Assembly (NCBI GenBank): GCA_947497895.1
Contig: CANMIL010000001.1
Location: forward strand, 310,001-374,000
Length of the DNA: 64,000 nt
Source of the DNA: an uncultured Tenacibaculum sp.
GTDB taxonomy: Bacteria; Bacteroidota; Bacteroidia; Flavobacteriales; Flavobacteriaceae
Reading direction: 5' to 3'
The translations under genes and the position numbers were made by a program. Of the stretch, positions 1 to 6,878 are shown piece after piece; position 1 is the first letter of the stretch, and the number at the start of each line of letters is the position of its first letter. The notes below the pieces were generated by a model that saw only the letters and a program-made list of their open reading frames with translations, had not been told where the DNA came from and did no database searches.

Positions 1-291
1 TATAAGACTATAATGTCTGAAACAATAAAAAATTACGATTACACCAAAATTAATGAATTGGCTAAAAAAATGGGGTATTCAATTGGTACAAAAGTTAAAA
101 CGACGGTTTCTTTTAAAGTCAATGATAAAGGTGAAACTTTTGATATAACAGCAAAAGGACCTGAAGAAATTTTTATTAAGGAAAGTGAAAAAATAGTTAG
201 AAGTTTACCTAAAATGAATTTTGGAGTTCCTCTTAAAAAAGGTCAACATTTTATGTTTAAACTTCCAATAACTTATAATATTTCAGAATAG
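1..291 (+). CDS. TonB C-terminal-like domain protein, 3' part (5' end outside window)
   Basis: The reading frame is open to the first base of the window, so the ATG at 13 is probably internal and the gene starts upstream. The visible 97 codons resemble the TonB C-terminal fold: a 'V-SFKVNDKGETFD' strand-turn, then a helix-like segment with 'SLPKMNFGVPLKKGQ' and a final strand 'FKLPITYNI', matching the usual 'ar..p...P....g.pv...~pi.f' pattern. Proteins with this domain either energise TonB-dependent receptors or are small stand-alone TonB-like periplasmic modules. The gene is followed after 25 bp by an attC-like palindrome, so it looks like one unit of a cassette-type region. Family assignment is moderate; function is unproven. 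Confidence 0.5.
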   Translation, partial: YKTIMSETIKNYDYTKINELAKKMGYSIGTKVKTTVSFKVNDKGETFDITAKGPEEIFIKESEKIVRSLPKMNFGVPLKKGQHFMFKLPITYNISE

Positions 292-316
292 TCTTAAATT
301 AATAGATAAAATAACT

Positions 317-370
317 TGCTACAACACCACCTAAACTGCATTAAAACGCAGTTTAGCCAAAACGTTAGCA
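317..370 (+). repeat. Short attC-like imperfect palindrome
   Basis: The ends TGCTACAAC (317) and GTTAGCA (364) are near complements, and the core CTAAACTGC (331-339) pairs perfectly with GCAGTTTAG (348-356) around an 8-nt loop. About 50 bp of this sequence recurs at 41051, 43445 and 44381, always just after a stop codon and before the next forward gene. Size and position fit a short integron attC site or a comparable repeat; the assignment as attC is inference. Confidence 0.6.
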
Positions 371-376
371 TACAAT

Positions 377-1033
377 TTGAAAACAAAACTCTACTTACTG
401 ATGTTTCTTTTAGCGTTATCCTGTAAAGACATTAAAAAAAATGACAGGAAAATTAAGAATATAAAAACGTCGACGAATGTTATGAAAAATAAAAAACATC
501 CTATATTACCTAATAATATCTCAGTTCAATTAATTGACAATAAAGGTGATAAGATAAAAACTGCAAATATCCTTTGTCATTTGAATATTTACATAAACTC
601 CTCAAGTTATTATACTTACAGTTTCATTCCTACAAACTCAGATGGCAAAGTTAATTTGACAAAAGAACAAATTATACAGAATACTGAATTAAAACATTAC
701 TATGACAAAACTATTCCGCTAGAGAGAATTCCTATAAAATTTGATTTTATAATTATGGATACTAATTTAATCAATGGAATGATCGCTAGCATGAATAATT
801 ATCTTTCAGTTGATATAGAGTCAATAAAATTAGATTTGAAGCAAAGAGGATTAACTGAGTCGCAAATATCTTTACAAATCTCAACTATTGAAGAAAAATT
901 CAAAACAGACAAGAAACTGTTAGAGATTTTAGAGAATAACCAGAATTCTAAAACAGATAATTCTAATAGAATGAAAAAGATTACTGATTTTTGGGACAGC
1001 GAATCTGATTATAATTATGAAATAAAACTGTAG
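377..1033 (+). CDS. Predicted lipoprotein of unknown function
   Basis: The first codon is TTG at 377, giving a lipoprotein signal (KTKLYLLMFLLALSC) with the lipobox cysteine at residue 16; the next in-frame ATG at 401 would shorten the signal sequence badly, so TTG is preferred. The mature part (about 200 residues) has a beta-rich first half ('ISVQLIDNKGDKIKTANI') resembling an extracellular Ig-like or carboxypeptidase-regulatory strand pattern, then a charged, helical C-terminal half. I do not recognise the family. It sits alone between two palindromic repeats, 6 bp after the end of the first one, as expected for a one-gene cassette. Confidence 0.6.
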   Translation: MKTKLYLLMFLLALSCKDIKKNDRKIKNIKTSTNVMKNKKHPILPNNISVQLIDNKGDKIKTANILCHLNIYINSSSYYTYSFIPTNSDGKVNLTKEQIIQNTELKHYYDKTIPLERIPIKFDFIIMDTNLINGMIASMNNYLSVDIESIKLDLKQRGLTESQISLQISTIEEKFKTDKKLLEILENNQNSKTDNSNRMKKITDFWDSESDYNYEIKL

Positions 1034-1160
1034 ATAACAAGGCGTATAATTAACTTGGCTAAACTTTATCGAGAAAAAAACATAATCAATTACTTTTCAG
1101 ACAAATATATACAAACAGTTCCTTTATCTCTCAAAAAATCATACACAAATATGTTCCGCG
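1034..1160 (+). repeat. Long attC-like imperfect palindrome
   Basis: The left arm (AACAAGGCGTATAATTAAC, from 1037) is an imperfect inverted match to the right arm (AATCATACACAAATATGTTC, from about 1136). The layout, with an 'AACAA...TATAATT' left arm after a stop codon and an 'A..CATA.AC...' right arm just before the next start, is the same as for the long palindromes in the 38-49 kb array. Degenerate. Confidence 0.4.
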
Positions 1161-1164
1161 TAAT

Positions 1165-1644
1165 ATGAAAAAAAAGAAATTACTACTTATATCACTGAGC
1201 CTAATTGGATTAAATTCTTATGCTCAAAAATTAACTTGCTCTGACTTTAGAGTTGGGACTTTTTATATCCCAGAAACTAAAGAAGTGGGCAAATATACTA
1301 TTGAAGCGAATGACAGTATTGTGGCACTGACTGGTAAACGAGATTTATCTGTTAAAAAATGGATTGTAGTTCGAGAGAAAAACACTCAAATCGAATGGAA
1401 AAACGGAATCGGAAACGGAATACCTGAATATGAAGTTATTGAATGGATTGACAATTGTACTTATCGATTGACTTATGACTCTTCGAAAGAGGAATTGAGT
1501 GAAGAAAAAAAGTGGGTAAATAGAAATAATGGAATTGTCGTAACTAAAACAAAAATTGAAAATAAATGTATGTATTATACAGCAGCAATGACAACAAACG
1601 ATGGGCAAAAAATTTCACATGACGGAATAATATGCAAAGAGTAA
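1165..1644 (+). CDS. Secreted protein of unknown function
   Basis: It has a classic signal peptide (MKKKKLLLISLSLIGLNSYA, cleavage before Q21). The mature part of about 140 residues is beta-rich, has four cysteines, and contains a 'GTFYIPETKE' motif near the start followed by strands typical of a small lipocalin- or META-like barrel. Small proteins of this type ('..C.dFr.Gtf.y....') are common in Flavobacteriaceae but uncharacterised. It lies 5 bp after the preceding attC-like palindrome on the same strand. Confidence 0.6.
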   Translation: MKKKKLLLISLSLIGLNSYAQKLTCSDFRVGTFYIPETKEVGKYTIEANDSIVALTGKRDLSVKKWIVVREKNTQIEWKNGIGNGIPEYEVIEWIDNCTYRLTYDSSKEELSEEKKWVNRNNGIVVTKTKIENKCMYYTAAMTTNDGQKISHDGIICKE

Positions 1645-1682
1645 AAAGCTATGCGCAATATAACCTAACTAATAAATAACGA

Positions 1683-2063
1683 ATGAACTATAAAATTTAT
1701 AGCCTAATAATTGGATTTAGCATTTGGCTCTTGGCAACAATTGCATTTAGAGTTGCAGGACAATATTTTTTCCTTACTGACAATTCATTAGTTCTAATTG
1801 GGCTTTACTTGGCATTAATCCCATTTTTAGGTTTTGTGGCAAATTGGGTTTTTAATAGATACAGATTGAGCCAATTACAAGCTGTTCAATCCGCTGCAAT
1901 TATGGTTTTGCCAGGAATGGTTTTTGACACATTTTGTATTGAATTTTTTGCTTGGGTATTTCCTAATCTTCCTGAAACGGACAGTGCTACTTTTGGCTCT
2001 TGGCTAATGTGGGCCTATGCAACCGTTTTAGTTTTTGGACTGATAAAAAAAGACAATAAATAA
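1683..2063 (+). CDS. DUF5367-like four-helix membrane protein
   Basis: The 126-residue protein is almost entirely membrane: four hydrophobic segments at about residues 7-26, 36-57, 69-88 and 103-121, with a small acidic loop (NLPETDSATFG) before the last. Length and the 'R..GQ.ff......l..' start fit the DUF5367 family of small Bacteroidota membrane proteins. It is the last gene of the left cassette-like island. The opposite strand of its 3' end is read through by the truncated scdA-type gene, so the two overlap tail to tail by 77 bp. Confidence 0.6.
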   Translation: MNYKIYSLIIGFSIWLLATIAFRVAGQYFFLTDNSLVLIGLYLALIPFLGFVANWVFNRYRLSQLQAVQSAAIMVLPGMVFDTFCIEFFAWVFPNLPETDSATFGSWLMWAYATVLVFGLIKKDNK

Positions 2064-2700
2064 AACGAGTTCTTGTATTTGTGATTGGAGTAAGTTTCAG
2101 GTATCGCTCCTCACAATCATCTGAATTATCCATAGCAAAGCATTCTCTAGAGAATACAATTATCTCTCTGAGTAATCTTACTATTTGATCACGTTGATCT
2201 TTTAAAGGTTTTATTAAACTTATGATTTCTACATCGGGAGAAAACTCATACGCACTATTACCATTTAATATGGCAGTGAGCTTCTTTATATGAGGAAAAA
2301 GTATCATTTCTTCTTTTCTCAAATACTTTAGAATCATTTCATTTATTTCGAGATACATTTTATGTAGCTTCAAACCTTTTAAACTATTACTCTTTTTTCT
2401 TGGTAACTCTAATACATAAGGTAGATTTTGCTTAATATATGAATGATGCGTGTTTTCAATATAAATAACTAAAAAATTTAAAGACCATTTATTATAGTCT
2501 TCAAATACATCTTTAACAGTTTCAACTTCTGAAAGTTCCTTTTGAAGTACTATATATGGAATATTTAAACTCTCACATATCTCTTTAATGGTACTATTTC
2601 CCTTGCAGTAGAAGTCAATACCATATTTCGTAAAAACCTCCGGAGTTCTCATGTTTTCTACAACAAAACTAGCTACCGTTTTTTCCCCCGAAATAACCAT
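1987..2700 (-). pseudogene. scdA: ScdA/RIC-type iron-sulfur cluster repair protein with replaced C-terminus
   Basis: Residues about 8-45 form the ScdA N-terminal DUF542 domain with 'GIDFYCKGN' (the conserved Cys in a GIDFCC-like motif). Residues 70-200 form a hemerythrin-like four-helix domain with the ligand-type 'HH' and 'EEMILFPH' motifs. RIC proteins repair nitrosative or oxidative damage to Fe-S clusters with a di-iron centre. After 'CEERYLKL' (about residue 205, near base 2090) the normal C-terminal helix (E..LH.H...E...LFP) is missing; the remaining 30 or so residues are translated from the antisense of the DUF5367 gene. Two metal ligands should therefore be lost. The break coincides with the edge of the cassette-like DNA, which suggests an insertion or deletion truncated the gene. 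Likely non-functional or altered. Confidence 0.65.
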
Positions 2701-2890
2701 TATAATAGCGTTTTATATATTTAATATTAATCTAAGAGTCATTCCCTTTACCTTGATAAAAGACCTTACAAATATGCCTACCATATTTCTATTAAAAAAT
2801 GATAAAAATCATACACTTAAACCTATAATTAATCATTAAATCTGTTAAAATTATAAATAAAACCTACTGAAGTATTTATTCCTTATGAAT

Positions 2891-2921
2891 TTGCCTTCTT
2901 TTTAAGATTTACATACTTTTG
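2891..2921 (+). promoter_or_regulatory. Bacteroidota promoter of the DUF6787 gene
   Basis: TACTTTTG at 2914-2921 matches the TAnnTTTG -7 element of Bacteroidota sigma factors perfectly, with TTG at 2891-2893 as the -33 element (spacer 20). The -7 element ends only 4 bp before the ATG at 2926, so the transcript should be leaderless or nearly so. Confidence 0.6.
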
Positions 2922-2925
2922 CCAC

Positions 2926-3234
2926 ATGGAAAAATTAAAACAACGCTGGGGAATTACTAGTAATTTAGATTTGATTGCTATTTTTATTGTGTTTGCCATT
3001 AATGGATCGTTTGCGGCATGGGTTGCAAAACCAATTACGGCCTTTATTGGGCTTTCTCCACAAACAGTGTCTCCTTGGATTTACTGGCCTTTACGTATTT
3101 TATTAATTTTCCCTATTTACCAAACTACACTTCCCATGGTTGGATGGCTTTTTGGACAATTCAAGTTCTTTTGGGAATTCGAAAAGAAGTTTTTAAGCAG
3201 ATTGGGCTTAGGTTTTTTGTTTAAGAAAAGATAA
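2926..3234 (+). CDS. DUF6787 family membrane protein
   Basis: A 102-residue protein with the typical flavobacterial DUF6787 layout: 'KQRWGITSN' at the N-terminus, a membrane segment at about 15-35 (LIAIFIVFAINGSFAAWVA), an 'AKPIT' turn, a second membrane segment at about 52-75 (YWPLRILLIFPIYQ), and 'GQFKFFWEFEKKFL' near the end. The family is conserved in Bacteroidota and uncharacterised. It is a single-gene unit with its own promoter and a strong terminator behind it. Confidence 0.75.
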   Translation: MEKLKQRWGITSNLDLIAIFIVFAINGSFAAWVAKPITAFIGLSPQTVSPWIYWPLRILLIFPIYQTTLPMVGWLFGQFKFFWEFEKKFLSRLGLGFLFKKR

Positions 3235-3267
3235 AGCAAGTTATTAAACACTTCATAATTTATAAAA

Positions 3268-3303
3268 ATAAATCCCGATTCGGTAAATTGAATCGGGATT
3301 TAT
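3268..3303. terminator. Bidirectional intrinsic terminator
   Basis: A perfect 14-bp stem (ATAAATCCCGATTC at 3268-3281, complement at 3290-3303) with an 8-nt loop, flanked by T-rich sequence on both strands. It lies between the converging DUF6787 gene and the monoheme lipoprotein gene and can serve both. Confidence 0.9.
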
Positions 3304-3352
3304 CTTTTTATAATATATAGTTATTATTTAGAATTATAAATGTTATCATTAT

Positions 3353-4885
3353 TTATTTTGTTTTGGAATCTCGATAAATTAGACTTCCTTGTATACTCCA
3401 AGCAAAATCTAACACAACACTATTTTTAAAATAGGGCGCGTTTAAATCGAAATACTGATCAGTGATATAATACTGATAAGAATCTTTTATTGATTTCACA
3501 TCGTATAACCTCGCCTGACCATGGCAACTCATACAATTAGTTTCAATCCCTACTCTATTCAATTTTCCTCCTTCATAAATTTTTTCACTAAGTCTAATTG
3601 CTCCTACTTTTTGATACCCCTCATTATAATATTTTCTAATTGAATCGTTACCACCTGAATTATTTGGATTTTTAGTAGAGGCAGAAACATCGAATGTATT
3701 CGCATTGAATCCTGCTTCTAAATAAGGGTTGAATGCATAAATCGATTCCTTTTTAGGTTGTTTATCAGTTATGGCGTTGGATCCTTCATAATAAGGTTGT
3801 GATGGACTAATCATATTATATGCTAACGCCATAGAATAATGTTTAGATGCTCTATCTAATGTAATTGGCTTTAATTTTGCGATAGCTGATGAACTAGGAC
3901 TTTGAGGAGAGTCAGGATTCTCTGACCACCAAAAAGTTTGCCATGTCCATCTTCTATTTTCTCTAGTATTAACATGCATTCCTACCAGTACTGCATAATC
4001 TCCTTCTTTCGCCTTTCCATTATCAATTACATTAATAATATTTGCCGCTTGAGATTTACTCAATTTAAAGTGAATGAAATCATTTATTGAAAATACTTTT
4101 TTGTCCCTGTTAGTCTCTCCAGTTGTTGTTATCGTAATATCATTATTCCAAGAATTTGGTCCAAAACCATTTTTCACAATAGATTCCATTGGAATTTGAT
4201 CATGATATCCAGGCCAAGCGGGTAAAGAATATGAATTAGGACTTAATGAATCTGTTTTAGTTAATGGATAAAAAACAGGTTTTATTAATACACTTGAAGC
4301 TGGAAACGCTGGAATATTTGCTATTTTTCCTGGCACAATCATACTTTTTAAAACTTCAAAAAAATATAACTCCTTATCATAAATGTGTTGTGCAGAAGTA
4401 GGATCGCATTTAACAAAACCTACAACATCAGAACTCTTTACCTTTAACCCATGTTGATTTTGATGAGGAATCTCTAAATTCCCTGTATCGAATCTTTGTA
4501 AATGAGATAGCTTTATCTCTGAATTAGAGGTTTTAGCTCTGAGGGATTTTTGAATATCTTGCGGTGTATACCATGTTTCGAACCTCCTCAATATCTGATC
4601 ATTGCTTTTCTCATCAGTTTTCTCCATTAAGGCATTCCAAATATCCCAACCATGTGTTATAATATCGGTATTCGTTTCTAAATTATTTACTATCTTACTT
4701 TTTGATACCCAATCATTAATCATTGTTGAATCAGTGGGAAAACTTGTACCTGATACCAATTTGCTCGGCATAGGTATGGCGGTAATTCCAACTTTTTGAT
4801 CTTTTTTCTTTACTTTTTCCTTCTTTTCAGTTTTACATGCGAATAGCATTAAGGCTATAACTGCATACATACAATAATTTTTCAT
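3353..4885 (-). CDS. Monoheme c-type cytochrome-like lipoprotein
   Basis: The lipoprotein signal ends in 'LMLFAC' (Cys17). The 510-residue protein has one c-type heme site near the C-terminus, CMSCH at about residues 451-455, preceded by 'VGIETNC'. The central part is rich in aromatic residues and contains 'RRWTWQTFWW', a motif seen in uncharacterised Bacteroidota and Proteobacteria cytochrome-like proteins. It should be exported, lipidated and hemylated in the periplasm, and act in electron transfer or as an oxidase-like accessory. It is monocistronic and shares a terminator with the converging gene. The exact role is unknown. Confidence 0.65.
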   Translation of the reverse strand: MKNYCMYAVIALMLFACKTEKKEKVKKKDQKVGITAIPMPSKLVSGTSFPTDSTMINDWVSKSKIVNNLETNTDIITHGWDIWNALMEKTDEKSNDQILRRFETWYTPQDIQKSLRAKTSNSEIKLSHLQRFDTGNLEIPHQNQHGLKVKSSDVVGFVKCDPTSAQHIYDKELYFFEVLKSMIVPGKIANIPAFPASSVLIKPVFYPLTKTDSLSPNSYSLPAWPGYHDQIPMESIVKNGFGPNSWNNDITITTTGETNRDKKVFSINDFIHFKLSKSQAANIINVIDNGKAKEGDYAVLVGMHVNTRENRRWTWQTFWWSENPDSPQSPSSSAIAKLKPITLDRASKHYSMALAYNMISPSQPYYEGSNAITDKQPKKESIYAFNPYLEAGFNANTFDVSASTKNPNNSGGNDSIRKYYNEGYQKVGAIRLSEKIYEGGKLNRVGIETNCMSCHGQARLYDVKSIKDSYQYYITDQYFDLNAPYFKNSVVLDFAWSIQGSLIYRDSKTK

Positions 4886-5034
4886 AATGTAAATATTTGT
4901 TAGTTTTTATTGGTTACGTATACCTTAGTGTTTATTCTAAAACACCTTTAGAAACAATAAGTTATAAAAACTTCACCTTACACTGCAGAAAAAGACATAA
5001 GAGCCCCAAAATTAGGTATGAGATGGTTATTTAG

Positions 5035-5184
5035 CCCCCTAAGAAATTTAATACCGTTTACATTTTGAAACTTGCTAGAAATCAATTGGGTATTATTCTT
5101 AATAAACAGCGTGTAAAAAAGACAATAACCAAAACTATGTTGATGCTGATTTCTAATATATTGGAAAAAGAATTTGTATGCTAA
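5035..5184 (+). pseudogene. Decayed ORF fragment inside a 400-bp gap
   Basis: The gap 4886-5287 holds no intact gene. From 5035 a frame of 49 codons without an ATG is open and ends at TAA 5182-5184; its translation (for example LARNQLGIILNKQRVKK) is basic and looks like the tail of a mobile-element or DNA-binding protein, but I cannot name a family. It overlaps a TAATACC...GGTATTA inverted repeat (about 5050-5094) that recurs upstream of the MFS gene near 60842. It may be a remnant of a transposable element. Confidence 0.25.
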
Positions 5185-5287
5185 ATAGTTGTATTATTTA
5201 TTTAACGTTAGGTTATTCAACTTAAAAAGTGACAATTCGGGTGAAAATCGCACTTTTCTATTTAAAAAAGCTTTTTAAAGATTAAAC

Positions 5288-6139
5288 TTAAAGACGTTCG
5301 AAAATAGGAATTGGTAAATCAACCCCTTCTTCAATAAATCTCTTGTGGACTGCTTCTTTTAGTGCACATTTCGTTTTAAATTCTAAAAAAGGTTCGCTAA
5401 CCCATACATAAGCTCTAATGTGAATGTAATCCGGATATATATCAATTACCCGAACATCTATTTGATCCACAGAATCAATTACTTGTTCCGGAGTTCTGTT
5501 ATCAATAACTTTAGGGAGTTTAACGGCTTCTTCCTGAATAATTTTTCGGGCAAGATCGATATCAGCCCTTAAACCTATTTTAAAATTATTAAAGCTTAAC
5601 ACCTGAAAATCTTCAATAGTATGATTCAATACAGAGTCAGTACTAATAACAGAATTAGGTATGATTAATCGTTTGTTCTCAAAATTATTAATGACGGTAT
5701 GCCTTAGCGTAATATCTTCTACAATCCCTACGCGAGCTTCATCCAATTTAATATAATCTCCAACTCTAAATGGCCTAAATATCACAATAAACGCACCTGC
5801 TATTAAATTAGAGAGTGCCGCCTGTGCAGCGAAACCTATAATGGCCGCTAAAATCCCCGCTCCAGAGAATATAAATGCTGCCTTACTACGAAATAAAGGA
5901 ACCGTCATTATTATGTAAACGATACATAAAATTCCAATGAAAAACTTTATCGAGTTTCGAAAAAACTGAATACTTGTTCTTCCATAACGATCCGTTTTCC
6001 TATGCTTTATTAATAAAACGATAAAGTACCTTATGATTCTGGATACTATCCAAGCAACAAAGATTACGACTAATACATAGCCCAAAATTCCGAAGAAGGA
6101 ATCTAAATTAAACTGATATTTGGATAAAAAGTCTTTCAT
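5288..6139 (-). CDS. MscS-family small-conductance mechanosensitive channel
   Basis: 283 residues. Transmembrane segments lie at about 15-37 and 63-83, and a third at about 88-115 (IFSGAGILAAIIGFAAQAALSN) has the Gly/Ala-rich packing typical of the MscS pore helix. The cytoplasmic beta domain follows ('FRPFRVGDYIKLDEARVGIVEDITLRHT') and then the alpha-beta C-terminal domain. Length equals E. coli MscS. It releases solutes from the cytoplasm on hypo-osmotic shock. Its ATG overlaps the stop of the upstream racemase gene (TAATG), so the two are translationally coupled. Confidence 0.93.
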   Translation of the reverse strand: MKDFLSKYQFNLDSFFGILGYVLVVIFVAWIVSRIIRYFIVLLIKHRKTDRYGRTSIQFFRNSIKFFIGILCIVYIIMTVPLFRSKAAFIFSGAGILAAIIGFAAQAALSNLIAGAFIVIFRPFRVGDYIKLDEARVGIVEDITLRHTVINNFENKRLIIPNSVISTDSVLNHTIEDFQVLSFNNFKIGLRADIDLARKIIQEEAVKLPKVIDNRTPEQVIDSVDQIDVRVIDIYPDYIHIRAYVWVSEPFLEFKTKCALKEAVHKRFIEEGVDLPIPIFERL

Positions 6140-6825
6140 TAAATTGAAAGCTCAAAAGCCTTCGTTGCATGGATGGTTGTTGTATCAAAAATAGGAATAT
6201 TTACATCGTCCTGTTTTATTAAAAGAGGAATTTCTGTGCAACCTAATATTACACCTTCAGCTCCATCAGTAGCTAATTTTGATATAATATTTATATAGTC
6301 CTTTTTTGAACTTTCTTTTAAAATGCCTTTTGAAAGTTCTTCATAAATCACATTATGAACGATATTCCTATCTTCAGTATTCGGTACAACTACATCAATA
6401 CCTTGACTTTCAAGAATATCGATGTAAAATCTTTTTTCCATTGTATATTTTGTACCTAACAAGATAACCTTCGACAGTGCTTTCTCCTTAATCTTTTCAG
6501 CAGTTGCCTCAGCAATATGAATTACAGGAATGTTTACTTTGTCTTTAATTGCTTCAATGGTAAGATGCATGGTATTGGCACAAATTAATATACAATTTGC
6601 TCCTGCTTTTTCTAAACTAATAGCAGCATCCGCCATGATAGTATCTAAAAGATCCCATCTTCCCTCCTGTTGTAGCCTTGAAATTTCACCAAAGTCTACC
6701 GAGTTCATAAGCACTTTAGCAGAGTGTTTGCTTCCGTATTTGATTGAAGCCAACTGATTAAGTACACGATAGTACATAATCGTTGATTCTGGAGTAATTC
6801 CCCCTATTAATCCAATTGATTTCAT
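6139..6825 (-). CDS. Aspartate/glutamate racemase family protein
   Basis: 228 residues. The N-terminus 'IGLIGGITPESTIMYY' and the two catalytic-cysteine motifs, 'CANTMH' (Cys82) and 'GCTEIPLL' (about residue 195), are those of the Asp/Glu/hydantoin racemase superfamily, and 'GG.TPEST..YY' is typical of the YgeA/aspartate racemase group. It probably interconverts L- and D-aspartate or glutamate without cofactor. It is the first gene of a pair with the MscS channel, which suggests co-regulation rather than a shared pathway. The substrate cannot be read from the sequence. Confidence 0.85.
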   Translation of the reverse strand: MKSIGLIGGITPESTIMYYRVLNQLASIKYGSKHSAKVLMNSVDFGEISRLQQEGRWDLLDTIMADAAISLEKAGANCILICANTMHLTIEAIKDKVNIPVIHIAEATAEKIKEKALSKVILLGTKYTMEKRFYIDILESQGIDVVVPNTEDRNIVHNVIYEELSKGILKESSKKDYINIISKLATDGAEGVILGCTEIPLLIKQDDVNIPIFDTTTIHATKAFELSI

Positions 6826-6878
6826 TTATTTAATTTTTTGCAGGAAAATTATTCCTACTTCAAACTTATAAAATTATT

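Noticed and set aside
1345..1608. Reverse-strand ORF of 87 codons opposite the secreted protein gene
   Set aside because: It is a shadow of the forward gene, with Cys/Phe-rich sequence of no family and no start signal.
6842..6856. AGGAA/TTCCT hairpin after parC as a terminator
   Set aside because: The stem is only 5 bp and on the transcribed strand it is followed by A, not T.
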